Shown here in pieces: positions 25,791 through 34,858 of a stretch of 64,000 bases of DNA (its first letter is position 1; every line of letters starts with the position of its first letter). The notes under the pieces were generated by a model. That model saw nothing but the letters and a program-made list of their open reading frames with translations, was not told the DNA's origin and searched no databases. This DNA comes from CAVVAL01 sp963742725 (GTDB taxonomy: Bacteria; Actinomycetota; Actinomycetes; Mycobacteriales; Cryptosporangiaceae): NCBI GenBank assembly GCA_963742725.1, contig CAVUMX010000003.1, forward strand, positions 620,001 to 684,000. The letters are read 5' to 3'. The position numbers were made by a program, and so were the translations under genes.

Positions 25791-27920
25791 GTGGACGCCT
25801 CGGATCTCGGCATGGACCCCGTGTTACTGGCGGCCAACGCGCCGGTGCGCCGGGCGTACCGGCGCGCGCTCGGCCGGCTGCGGGCCGCCGAGCCGGCCCA
25901 GCACGCGGGCATCGTCCAGGCGATGGCGTTGACCGAGGAGCCGGCAGCCCTCGACCATCTCGACCTCGCCCGCGCGGCCGGGTGGACTCCACTGTGGTCG
26001 GGCGGGCACCAGTCGACGTTCCACCTGCGTCTCGCCGGTCACACCGGGCCGGTCTTCGCCGTGGCGTTCGGCGAGGTCGACGGCCGCCCGGTGCTGGCCA
26101 GCGGCGGCCGCGACGGCACCGTCCGGCTCTGGGACGCCCTTGTCGGCGAGCCGGTGGGAGTCCTGACCGGGCACAGCAAGGACGTCGAAGCGCTGGCGTT
26201 CGGCGGCAACCTCCTGGCCAGCGGCAGCGACGACGGCACCGTCCGGGTGTGGGACGCCGCCCAGGGGGCACTGCTGACGACGATCACGATCACGCGCGGA
26301 CGGCCGTCCGCTGTGGGGTTCGGGGTTGCCGGGAACGGGCGCAGGGTCCTGGTCACGGCGTCCGGCCAGGACGATGACGACGACGGGGCCGTGTACGTCT
26401 GGGACCCGGTCACCGGTGACCGCATCGCCAGCCTCCACGAGGGCGGGCCGGTGCCCGCGCTGGCGGTCATGCCCGGCGCGGTAGTCGCCGGCCTCGACGA
26501 GGACGTCGTCCGCCTCTGGGATCTTGCCGGCGGCCCGCCGCTCGTCTCGTGGAAGTGGCCGCGGGGCTGGCGGGACTCCGATCTCGACGGCGGACGGTTC
26601 GCCGCCCCGCTGGTCGTGACGTCCCTGGACGGGCGGGTGGTGCTCGGCGCCACCGCGTCGGCCGCCTACGGCCGCGACTGGGAGTACACGTGCGCCGGCG
26701 TGGTCTGGTGGGACCCGGTGACGCACGGTGTGGTCCGCCGGGACGAGCTCGGCCAGGACGAGACGCTGCTCGCCGCCGACGGATCCGGCCGGACCGCCAC
26801 GGTGAAGTTCCACGGCTATCCGGGCGGGTCCATGGAGGGCCCGGACGTGAGCATCCGCGGCGGGCGGCGCGTGGACCTGCAGGGTCATACCGGCGTCGTC
26901 CGCGCGGCGAGTTTCGGCGATGTCGACGGGATGACGATGCTCGCGACGGCCAGCGACGACGGCACGGTGCTGCTCTGGGACGCGGAGTCCGAGCACGCCC
27001 ACCCGGCGGCCAGCGGCCCGCAGGGCAGCGGGCTGGCAGCAGCCAGGGACGTCCTGGCCGTCGGCAGGGCCGCGGGTTTCGTGGAGCTGCTCGATCCGAT
27101 CACCGGCGGTCGGCTGCGCAGCGTGAGCTGTGACAGCGCCTCCAGAGCCACGCCCGGCCACGACTGCGGCGGCTACTCGGACCACTGCCGCCGCGCGGTG
27201 GCGGTGGGAACCGTCGACGGCCGCACGCTCGTCGCCACGGGCGGTGACGCGGGCGGCGTCGCCCTGTGGGACGCGGACACCGGCACGATGAAGCGCTTCC
27301 TCACCGAACCGGAGGGCAGCGTTCTCGCCTTCGGTCAGGTCGGGGGTAGGACGCTTCTCGCGGCCACCGGCGGCCCGGCGGCGGTGTGGGATCCGGCGAC
27401 GGGCGAGCGCATCGCCACCCTGCGCGAGGGTCCCAACGACAGCGCCTGGGGCACCCGCTCGATCGTGTTCGGCACGTCGCAGCGGGCGTCGATCGTCGCG
27501 ACGGGGAAGTGGTCGCGCGTCGATATCTGGAACCCGCTGTTCGGCAGGCGTCTCCGCAGCCTGCCCGGTCACGGTAAAGGCGCTGGCCTCGCCGCCGGCC
27601 CGGACGTGCTCGCCGTCGCACACGACGACGAGGTGTGCCTGTGGGAGCCGGAGACCGGGCGGCGCCTCTCGACCTGCGCGAGTCCGGACGGGCTGGTCAC
27701 CTGCCTCACGCTCATCCATGGAGACGGTCGCCTGCTGCTGGTCACCGGGGCCGAGGACGGCACCGTCCGGCTCTGGGACGCCCTGGAAGCGCGTGTGCTG
27801 AGCACGCTGGCCACGTTCGCCAGGCCGGTCACGGCGGTGGCCGTCACCCGCATCGCCGGCCAGCCGCACGTGTTCGCTCAGGCTGTCTCCGGCCGGCTCA
27901 CCGCCTGCCGGCTCAGCTGA
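25791..27920 (+). CDS. WD40 beta-propeller protein (709 aa)
   Basis: GTG 25791 is taken as start (MDASDLGMDPVLL); ATG 25812 is an alternative, and a longer frame from 25743 looks non-coding. About 90 N-terminal residues form an Ala/Leu-rich helical region, followed by two runs of WD40 blades with the form 'DGRPVLASGGRDGTVRLWDA'. The spacing 'GEVDGRPVLASG' is typical of bacterial propellers that follow helical or effector-associated segments. No enzyme domain is seen. Divergent from the Asn/Gly-motif unit by 179 bases, and its 3' end overlaps the P450 gene by 43 bases. Confidence 0.85.
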   Translation: MDASDLGMDPVLLAANAPVRRAYRRALGRLRAAEPAQHAGIVQAMALTEEPAALDHLDLARAAGWTPLWSGGHQSTFHLRLAGHTGPVFAVAFGEVDGRPVLASGGRDGTVRLWDALVGEPVGVLTGHSKDVEALAFGGNLLASGSDDGTVRVWDAAQGALLTTITITRGRPSAVGFGVAGNGRRVLVTASGQDDDDDGAVYVWDPVTGDRIASLHEGGPVPALAVMPGAVVAGLDEDVVRLWDLAGGPPLVSWKWPRGWRDSDLDGGRFAAPLVVTSLDGRVVLGATASAAYGRDWEYTCAGVVWWDPVTHGVVRRDELGQDETLLAADGSGRTATVKFHGYPGGSMEGPDVSIRGGRRVDLQGHTGVVRAASFGDVDGMTMLATASDDGTVLLWDAESEHAHPAASGPQGSGLAAARDVLAVGRAAGFVELLDPITGGRLRSVSCDSASRATPGHDCGGYSDHCRRAVAVGTVDGRTLVATGGDAGGVALWDADTGTMKRFLTEPEGSVLAFGQVGGRTLLAATGGPAAVWDPATGERIATLREGPNDSAWGTRSIVFGTSQRASIVATGKWSRVDIWNPLFGRRLRSLPGHGKGAGLAAGPDVLAVAHDDEVCLWEPETGRRLSTCASPDGLVTCLTLIHGDGRLLLVTGAEDGTVRLWDALEARVLSTLATFARPVTAVAVTRIAGQPHVFAQAVSGRLTACRLS

Positions 27921-29236
27921 CCGACCTTCCGCCGGTACCTGACCCGGCACGGGCTCTGCGGCCACTTCGTGGTCTGCCCGGCCGCCGGGACCGGGTCCGT
28001 GTCGACGAGTTCGAGGTCGAAGTGCTGGAGCAGCCTGGTCACCGTCAGCTTGATCTCCTGGTACGCGAACTGGGCGCCGAGGCAGCGGTGCAGCCCGCCG
28101 CCGAAGCCGACGAGCAGGCGCATGGCTTTCGGGTCGTCCAGGTAGCGGTCCGGGTGGAACCGGTCCGGCTCGGGGAACACGTCCGGGAGGCGGTGGGTCA
28201 GGGCCGGCGGCACCATCACTACGGCGCCCTTGGGGATGCGGTAGCCGGCGTAGTCGATCGGCTCGACGGCCTTGCGCGCGATCACGACGGTCACGGGGTG
28301 CATCCGCTCGGTCTCGTGGACGGCGCGGTCGAGCACAGGTAGCCGGTGCAGGTGCTTGACCGTCAGCCGCTCCGTCGGGTCGAGCTCGTCGCGCTGCTCG
28401 TCCAGCACCTTGGCCAGCTCGTCCGGGTTCTGGAGCAGGTCGATGAACGCCCAGCTCAGATGCCCGTTCGTGGTCTCGTACCCCACCCAGATCATCATCA
28501 GGACCAGGTTCACGAGCCGGTGGTCGGGGACGGGCTCGCCATCGGAATACGTGGCCTCGGTCAGCACCTGGAGGAAGTCGGCGGGTTCGAGCGGGTGCGC
28601 GCGGCGCTCGCGGATCACGTCGCCGATCACGCGGCGCAACTCGTCCCGGGCACGGTGGCAGCGCACCATCCTCGGGATGGGCACCCAACCCGGGATCAGC
28701 GGATCGAGCCCCTCGGAGAACCGGCGGAACACGTCGAAGAAGCTGTCGCCGAGCCGGTCGGACAGGTCGGAGCCGAGGAAGCAGTGCGTCGCCACGTTCA
28801 TGACGTGCGGACCGAGCGTCTCGACGAGGTCCATCTCACCGGACTCGCCGAGCGATTCGATAAGGGTGTCGGTGAGCCCGTCCATCACCTCGACGTGGCT
28901 CTCCAACTGCCGCGCCTGGAAGCGGGGCAGGACGATGTCGCGCTGGCGCTTGTACTCGTCCTCGTCCGCGAGGAACAAGGCGTCCGGGCCGAACATGTGC
29001 ACGAAGAACGGGTATGCCCGCCGGATTGACAGCCTTTTGTCGGTCTCCGCGAACACGAACTTGCTGTGCTCCGGCCCGAGCAGCACGATCCCGGGGGCGC
29101 CAGGCAGGCGCAGCCGGAAGACCTTGCCGTGCTCGTCGTAGCCGCGCTGGAGGACGGTCTCCGGTGAGCTCAGGAACTCCCGGGCGTGCCCGAGCAGCGG
29201 GCCCGCGCCGGACACGGTGGGTGGCAGCTGCGCCAT
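27878..29236 (-). CDS. Cytochrome P450
   Basis: 452 residues from ATG 29236, seven bases after AAGGAGG. The heme-binding loop 'FGGGLHRCLGAQFA' has the thiolate Cys near residue 385. The ExxR of the K helix is in 'HETERMHP', and the I-helix oxygen-activation motif reads 'WVGYETTNGHLSW' with Thr pairs. The order of motifs ('DALFLADEDEYKRQRDIVLPRF') recalls the CYP51/CYP120/CYP170-like class that oxidises sterols, carotenoids or terpenes. No ferredoxin is adjacent. It is divergent from a guanidine-modifying enzyme across a 95-base promoter gap, so the two may share regulation. Confidence 0.93.
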   Translation of the reverse strand: MAQLPPTVSGAGPLLGHAREFLSSPETVLQRGYDEHGKVFRLRLPGAPGIVLLGPEHSKFVFAETDKRLSIRRAYPFFVHMFGPDALFLADEDEYKRQRDIVLPRFQARQLESHVEVMDGLTDTLIESLGESGEMDLVETLGPHVMNVATHCFLGSDLSDRLGDSFFDVFRRFSEGLDPLIPGWVPIPRMVRCHRARDELRRVIGDVIRERRAHPLEPADFLQVLTEATYSDGEPVPDHRLVNLVLMMIWVGYETTNGHLSWAFIDLLQNPDELAKVLDEQRDELDPTERLTVKHLHRLPVLDRAVHETERMHPVTVVIARKAVEPIDYAGYRIPKGAVVMVPPALTHRLPDVFPEPDRFHPDRYLDDPKAMRLLVGFGGGLHRCLGAQFAYQEIKLTVTRLLQHFDLELVDTDPVPAAGQTTKWPQSPCRVRYRRKVGQLSRQAVSRPETA

Positions 29237-29331
29237 GTGACCAGTCCTCCTTGCCGAGGCATCTCCCTTACTAACGTCGCCGCGATGGCCGAGGATCGGT
29301 CGCGACCAGAGTTTTCTTCGAGGGGGTCCCG

Positions 29332-30702
29332 ATGCCACGGCCTCGCGCCTTTCGCCTGCTCGTACCGGACGCGCCCCCGCACGGCCGTACCGAGGGCGAC
29401 CTGTCGGCGGTCCAGCTCAGGCGGACACGCGCGGTGGGTGCCCTGCGGCAGCCCGGGTTGCAGTCGCCGTCCCTGGTGTCCTCGTGCGACGGTTCGATCG
29501 ACCGGATCCTGTTCGCGTTTCCCCGGTACGGCGTCGAGGACCGGGACCTGGCGGCGGCGTTCCGGTCGGTGATCGCGGCGCTGCGGGTGGGCACGCGCTT
29601 CGTGGTCGTCCACCACGACAGCACGCCGGTCACCGCGTGGTTCGGCGGCCATCCCGCCGAGAACGTCACCTACGTGCCGATGCCCGACTACGTGAGCTTC
29701 ACCGACTGGGCCGAGGACGGCTACGTCTCGCTGAAGGACGGCGCCGACGGCACGGCCTACCTGATGGAGCCGTGGGAGTTCCCGCGTGCGGGCGACGCGC
29801 TGATCGCGGACGCGGTGGGCGACCACGCGGCGATCCAGGCGGGCCAGGCGCCGCTCATCTTCCAGGGCGGGAACTGCCTCGTCGGCCCGCGAACCTGGCT
29901 GCTGGGCAAGGACTACTTCGCGGACAGCCTCGACCTCCTGAACGGGGCTCGGGCGCCCGTCGAGGTGCCCGCCGGCTCCACCCCCGAGCAGTTCGTCCGG
30001 CAGATCTTCGCGGACTACGTCGACGCCGGGCGCGAGCTGCTCGTCGTCGGCACCGGCAAGGCCATCCCGCTGCGCGACTACTACGGGACCAGGGACGGCG
30101 ACGACTACGTCCTGGACATCGCCGGCGACGGCGCCGGAACGTTCCAGCCGATCTTCCACATCGACATGTTCATCACGCTGCTCGGCGCGGACGACGTGCT
30201 GGTCGGCAGCCCGCGCCTCGCCGACGGGCTGCTCGGCACGACGTCACCGTTCGCGCTGGACGACGTCTACGACACGATCGCGCGGGACCTGGCAGCGGCC
30301 GGTATGCGGGTCCACCGGAACCCACTCGTCCACCGGGCGACCCGCGGCCAGCGCCTCACGGTCGCGCAGCTGCGCCAGATCGACGACGAGGCGCTGCAGG
30401 TCGCCGTCGAGGAGCTGGTGAGCGCCGGCGCGTCGGAGTCCACGACGGTCACGGTCCGTGCGTGGCACCACGTCACCTGGAACAACTGCCTCGTCGAGAA
30501 CAGCGAGGCGTACGGGAAGACCGTCTACCTGCCCACGTTCGGCCACGGCGCCAACCGGGACCTCGCACCGGTCGACCAGCACATGAAGGGCGTGTTCGAG
30601 AGCTTCGGCTACACCGTCCACCTGCTGGCGGACTTCACGAAGTTCGCGCGTCGCCAGGGTGTCGTCCACTGCGTCAAGAAGTACCTCGACCGCGAAGACT
30701 GA
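29332..30702 (+). CDS. Guanidino-group-modifying enzyme (agmatine/peptidylarginine deiminase-like)
   Basis: 456 residues from ATG 29332. The active-site signatures of the pentein fold are present: 'DWAEDGY' (Asp/Glu guanidine ligands), 'FQGGNCLVG', 'FHIDMF' (catalytic His near 277) and the nucleophilic Cys in 'GVVHCVKKYL' near residue 446. Members hydrolyse or transfer the guanidino group of agmatine, arginine or peptidyl-arginine. It is longer than agmatine deiminase (about 340-370) and lacks a secretion signal, so the substrate is open. Its last 29 bases overlap the end of the convergent copper-type membrane gene. Confidence 0.85.
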   Translation: MPRPRAFRLLVPDAPPHGRTEGDLSAVQLRRTRAVGALRQPGLQSPSLVSSCDGSIDRILFAFPRYGVEDRDLAAAFRSVIAALRVGTRFVVVHHDSTPVTAWFGGHPAENVTYVPMPDYVSFTDWAEDGYVSLKDGADGTAYLMEPWEFPRAGDALIADAVGDHAAIQAGQAPLIFQGGNCLVGPRTWLLGKDYFADSLDLLNGARAPVEVPAGSTPEQFVRQIFADYVDAGRELLVVGTGKAIPLRDYYGTRDGDDYVLDIAGDGAGTFQPIFHIDMFITLLGADDVLVGSPRLADGLLGTTSPFALDDVYDTIARDLAAAGMRVHRNPLVHRATRGQRLTVAQLRQIDDEALQVAVEELVSAGASESTTVTVRAWHHVTWNNCLVENSEAYGKTVYLPTFGHGANRDLAPVDQHMKGVFESFGYTVHLLADFTKFARRQGVVHCVKKYLDRED

Positions 30703-32305
30703 CGAGCGGCGGCGCGGCGGTGGCCCGCGCGAGCACGCTGGTGGCCACGCAGCTCGCCGCGAGGATGGCGGCGGAGGTGGCCAGGTGTCCGGCGTGCGTG
30801 TAGAGCACGAGGTTCGCCGACGCGCTGGCGTACGCGCCGAGCAGCGCCGCCGCGTAGAGCGCGAACGCCGCCGGGGGTCGGGCCACCCACTTCGCCGTAC
30901 GGCTGTCCCGCACCGTGGCCAGCCATTCCAGCGGACCGCGCATGCCGGCCTCCGTGGCCGGACGCACCGTCCGATGGGCGAGTGTGACGGGGTTCGCGGC
31001 GACGAGCAGCGCCGGTGCGACGATCGCGAGCGCGACGTGCTGGGCGTTGACGGCGGCGTTGTACGACCAGATCACCGGGTTGGTCAGCTCCGGCGTGGTC
31101 GCGGCGACGACCGCCAGCCAGCCCCCGATCCACGACGCGGTCCGGGCGATGGGCCATGGCTCGCCCAGCCGGCGGGCACCGGCGAGGTAGCACCCGATGG
31201 CGGCGATGGCGAGGGTGAGGAACACGGGGTCGGGCACCCATTCGAGAGCCCTCCGGAGAGGGAGGTCGACCAGCTCGGCGATCCCGTACCCGCTCGGCGG
31301 GGGAGTGCGGGCGAGGCCGCCCGCGAGCCCGAGCGTGGCGGCCATGACCAGGACTTCGGTCCAGGCGAACCGCGTGAACGCTCGCCCGTTGCCGCCCAGG
31401 AGCGCGGGGATGGTCGTCCGCCGGTGCCACCAGCCGAAGCCGCCGAGGACGGCGAGCGCCGCAAGCTTGAGGCCGAGGACGGCGCCATACGCGCTGGCCA
31501 GGTCCGCTGGTGAGGCGAGCCGCAGCACGGCGCTGACCAGCCCGGACACGCCGACCACGACGAAAGTCCACACCGCGAGCCGGGAATACCGGGCGACCGC
31601 CCGCGCGGCCCGGCGCCGGGCCAGCAGCAGCGCCACGAGCCCGCCCGTCCACAGCACGGCGCCGACGACGTGCAGCAGCATCAGCGAGATCGCGAGCTGG
31701 TGGTTCGTCGACGCGGCCGCGTGCCCGTTGAACGCCGGCGGCAGGACCGCGACGACGGCCAGCAGCAGCGCGATGGCCATGTCGCCGACGGAGTCGATCG
31801 AGCGGCACCGGTAGGCCAGCGTCACGGTCAACACCAGAACGAGCAACAACCCCTGTCCGGACTCCGTCGAAGCGGCGACGTCCAACGCGCCCCGCACGTT
31901 CACCCGCGAGACCGGCAGACCGATCAGATCGGCGCTGGTCAGCAGCACGACCATCGCCGTCGCGGCGGCCCACACCGTGGCCGACCAGGACGCCGTCCGC
32001 AGCCACGGCCGGGCGTCGGTGGCCACCCGGGGTCCGTCGTGGGGCACTCGTGACATGTCGTGGGGCACTTGTGACATGTCGTCGGGCACGAAAAACAGCG
32101 GCGCCAGCAGGCAGCCGACCGTCACCGCCGCGGCGGCCTGGGCCGTCACCTTGAACAACGGCAGAAGCCACGGCGTCCAGCCCGGATCGAGCAGGATGTC
32201 CTTGTTCGCCGCGCCGATCGCCCCGCCCCACCACAGGACGGCCGCACATGCCGCGAGCGCGCACACGGCCGCCAAGCTCGCGGCCAGCCATCTTGGAACG
32301 GACAA
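30674..32305 (-). CDS. CopD / CtaG-type membrane protein
   Basis: 543 residues from TTG 32305 with a GGGGGGAG site upstream; no ATG or GTG fits better. About 14 membrane segments. The first half has the CopD copper-resistance layout ('LLHVVGAVLWTGGLVALLL' with its His/Trp), the second half the CtaG/cytochrome oxidase assembly layout ('HVALAIVAPALLVAANPVTL', 'YTHAGHLATSAAIL'). Fusions like this are common in actinobacteria and handle copper for respiratory oxidase. A three-fold 21-base repeat near 32037-32094 encodes 'VPxDMSxVPHDMSRVPHD' in a loop. Confidence 0.88.
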   Translation of the reverse strand: MSVPRWLAASLAAVCALAACAAVLWWGGAIGAANKDILLDPGWTPWLLPLFKVTAQAAAAVTVGCLLAPLFFVPDDMSQVPHDMSRVPHDGPRVATDARPWLRTASWSATVWAAATAMVVLLTSADLIGLPVSRVNVRGALDVAASTESGQGLLLVLVLTVTLAYRCRSIDSVGDMAIALLLAVVAVLPPAFNGHAAASTNHQLAISLMLLHVVGAVLWTGGLVALLLARRRAARAVARYSRLAVWTFVVVGVSGLVSAVLRLASPADLASAYGAVLGLKLAALAVLGGFGWWHRRTTIPALLGGNGRAFTRFAWTEVLVMAATLGLAGGLARTPPPSGYGIAELVDLPLRRALEWVPDPVFLTLAIAAIGCYLAGARRLGEPWPIARTASWIGGWLAVVAATTPELTNPVIWSYNAAVNAQHVALAIVAPALLVAANPVTLAHRTVRPATEAGMRGPLEWLATVRDSRTAKWVARPPAAFALYAAALLGAYASASANLVLYTHAGHLATSAAILAASCVATSVLARATAAPPLVSLRGRGTS

Positions 32306-32395
32306 TCCGGACTCCCCCCACCTGATCTCTGGGAGGTACGGGGGTCTGTCGCCCGTGGTTCAGCGCACTTGCGGTGGGGTGCTACCCATTCCGGG

Positions 32396-34540
32396 GTGCG
32401 GAGCGACGACGAACACTGGAGCAGGGTCACGGTGGCGGTGGTGTCCGCCGACGGGAAGCGGGGCGTGACGGCGACGCGGCTGGGTGAGCTGCGGCTGTGG
32501 GATCTCGCCACCGGCCAGCTTCTGGCCGCCCAGTCCGAAACGAACCACCCCGAACCTAAACGCATCATCGAAGGCGCCGCGTTCACCCGCGACGGCGGCG
32601 GCCTGCTGACCACGGGATTCCACTGCCTCGTCGACTGGGACGCGGCCCTGGTGCCGACCGAGCACGGCGACGGCGAATGGGACAGGCTGGAGGGCGGCAG
32701 CTGGTTCCGGACCGGCGGCACCACGATCGCGCTGTCGTCCGACGGGCAGCGGGTCGTGGGCGACGACGAGGCCGGCGCCGTGCACGGCTGGGACCTGGCG
32801 GGTGCGGGCACTGTCGACGCGCCGCGCGAACCGCTCTGGACGTACGCCGACGACGAGCCGTCCGACCTGCGGCTGCTGCGGATGTGTGACGACGGCCGGC
32901 TCGTCGTGTCGCTCCGCCGGGACAGGCTCGTCGTGCTCGACACGATGAGCGGTGCCGTGGTGGCCACGATGGCGGTGCCGGTGAGCCGGCCGACGGCGCT
33001 GGCGGGACATCCGGCCGCGCCGGTCGTCGCCCTCGCGAGCCAGGACGGCGAGGTCCTGTGGTGGGACGCCCGCACGGGCGAGCTGGCCGGGCGCGTCCAG
33101 GCGCACGGGGACCGCGTCCTGGGTCTGGCGGTCGCCGCCGGGCAGTTGCTGTCGGCGTCGCGGGACGGGACCGCCGCGTTGTGGCGCCTCGACGACGGCG
33201 CGGAGCTGGGCCGTTTCGCGCCCTGGCGGATGGTTCTGGTCCCGTGGCGGGAGGACCCGTTCGAGCTGAGGGTGGCCGCCGGTTCCCCGGACGGCACGCG
33301 CTGGCTCGTCGGCGGTGCGGGTGGTCAGGTGCATGTCCTGGAATGGTCCGGCCGGCTCGTGCCGTTGCGTTACGGCCGTCCCGCCGTAGTGGGCGCGCTC
33401 GACATCGAGTTCCTGCTCGACAACATCCGGGCCGGCGAGGTGCCGCAGGTGCTGCGCGCACCGAGCACGCACCACGAGCTGTCCGACGACGCGGAGAGGG
33501 CGGCCGTCGCGGACGCGCTGGTGGAGGCCGTCAGGTCCGGCGCCATGCGGCTCGCCGAGGCGGCCATGCGCGCGTTGCTCGTGGTGGACTACGGCAGGGT
33601 CAAGGCGCTGTGTCCGGCGCTGTTCGAACGCTTGCCGGGCATCGCCGGAAAGCTGGTGACCTGGGTCACCGACGAATGGGCGCCGACCGTGCCGTGGCTG
33701 CTCGCACAGTTGCCCAACGCGAACGGGGTACTGGCCACCTTCGTGATCGGGGCGCTGGTGGACCAGCGGGAGGACGCGGTACCGGCGCTGCACGAGCACC
33801 TGCGGGCGTTCCCGCCAGGCTGGCGGGACATCGACAAGCACGAGTTGATGCGCACGATCGAGGCACTGTCGCCCGACGAGGACGGCCAGCGCCTCGCGCT
33901 GGAGCTGATGCTGGACTCAGCCAGCCCGCACGCCCGCTACATCGCGGTCGACGCCTACAACTCGGCGCACCGGTACAGCGGGCAGGGTGGCCTGAAACCA
34001 CCGTTCGCATCCCGGCTGATCGACCGGCACGTGCGCGACTACGCCCTGCGGGAACTGGCGGAGGAGCCCGACACATCGCGCGGCTACGGCTCGGCCCGCA
34101 ACCAGTGCGACGCCCTGGATGCCCTGTGGACCTGCTATCAGGACGAGGACGCACCAGTGGTGGCGAGAATCCTGGCGACGACGGACGACCCGTACGTTCT
34201 CCTGATCGGCGGGGTCCTGGCCGACGAGGTCTTCAAGGACGACCCGCACTACGACGACTGGCTGATCGACACGCTCAAGCGGATCGCCGCCAACCCCGAA
34301 CTGGACGCCGAGGTTCACAGGCAGGCGGTCAGGGGCACGATCGTCTGCGCGTCGCCGGCCGTCGAGCCGTGGCTGCTCGAGCTGCTGAGCGGCGGCGATC
34401 CGGTGCTCGCGCCGAGCGCGGCGGAGATCCTGCTGAGCCGCGACGTCGAGAGGTTCGCCGCCGTGGCGGAGCCGTACCTGGACGCCATGGAAGGGCGGGA
34501 CGCGACCGAGGCCCGACGACTGCTGGCCCGCGACCAGTGA
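32396..34540 (+). CDS. Beta-propeller and HEAT-like repeat protein (714 aa)
   Basis: GTG 32396 is chosen (MRSDDEHWSRV); a TTG at 32369 is in frame. Residues 10-340 are divergent WD40 blades ('GELRLWDLATGQLLA', 'DGEVLWWDARTGELAG', 'DGTAALWRLDDG'). Residues about 350-714 are helical repeats rich in Ala/Leu/Asp ('DDAERAAVADALVEAVRSGA', 'DDPYVLLIGGVLADEVFKDD') resembling HEAT arrays. A scaffold or adaptor is likely. It is translationally coupled (GTGA) to a small membrane protein, which may anchor it. Confidence 0.8.
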   Translation: MRSDDEHWSRVTVAVVSADGKRGVTATRLGELRLWDLATGQLLAAQSETNHPEPKRIIEGAAFTRDGGGLLTTGFHCLVDWDAALVPTEHGDGEWDRLEGGSWFRTGGTTIALSSDGQRVVGDDEAGAVHGWDLAGAGTVDAPREPLWTYADDEPSDLRLLRMCDDGRLVVSLRRDRLVVLDTMSGAVVATMAVPVSRPTALAGHPAAPVVALASQDGEVLWWDARTGELAGRVQAHGDRVLGLAVAAGQLLSASRDGTAALWRLDDGAELGRFAPWRMVLVPWREDPFELRVAAGSPDGTRWLVGGAGGQVHVLEWSGRLVPLRYGRPAVVGALDIEFLLDNIRAGEVPQVLRAPSTHHELSDDAERAAVADALVEAVRSGAMRLAEAAMRALLVVDYGRVKALCPALFERLPGIAGKLVTWVTDEWAPTVPWLLAQLPNANGVLATFVIGALVDQREDAVPALHEHLRAFPPGWRDIDKHELMRTIEALSPDEDGQRLALELMLDSASPHARYIAVDAYNSAHRYSGQGGLKPPFASRLIDRHVRDYALRELAEEPDTSRGYGSARNQCDALDALWTCYQDEDAPVVARILATTDDPYVLLIGGVLADEVFKDDPHYDDWLIDTLKRIAANPELDAEVHRQAVRGTIVCASPAVEPWLLELLSGGDPVLAPSAAEILLSRDVERFAAVAEPYLDAMEGRDATEARRLLARDQ

Positions 34541-34854
34541 CCCGGGACCAGCTCGTCCCACCGCTGGCGCGACGCATCCTCGACAGGACATGGACGGTGG
34601 TCTCGTGGTGCTACTTCGGCACCGGCGTGGCCGGTCACCTCGTCATGTTCGCCGCCATCGTGTTGATGACCTGGGTCGTCCTGCCGCCCTGGTCGACCGT
34701 GCTGCCGCTCACGGCGTGGGCCGCCCTGACGTGGTGGGGCTTCCGGCTGTACCGGAAGGCACGGGCCTCCGTCATCGTGCTGTTCGTCGCCGACCTCGTC
34801 GTGGTGTTCGCATACCTGGCCCTCATCGACGCGGTCGGCGACGTCAGGCCGTAG
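34537..34854 (+). CDS. Small three-helix membrane protein (105 aa)
   Basis: GTG 34537 overlaps the stop of the propeller/HEAT gene. Three hydrophobic stretches ('GVAGHLVMFAAIVLMTWVVL', 'VLPLTAWAALTWWGFRL', 'ASVIVLFVADLVVVFAYLAL') span most of the protein. No known family recognised. The coupling implies a joint role with the upstream protein. It converges on the AfsR-like pseudogene with four bases between. Confidence 0.75.
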   Translation: MTRDQLVPPLARRILDRTWTVVSWCYFGTGVAGHLVMFAAIVLMTWVVLPPWSTVLPLTAWAALTWWGFRLYRKARASVIVLFVADLVVVFAYLALIDAVGDVRP

Positions 34855-34858
34855 CGGG

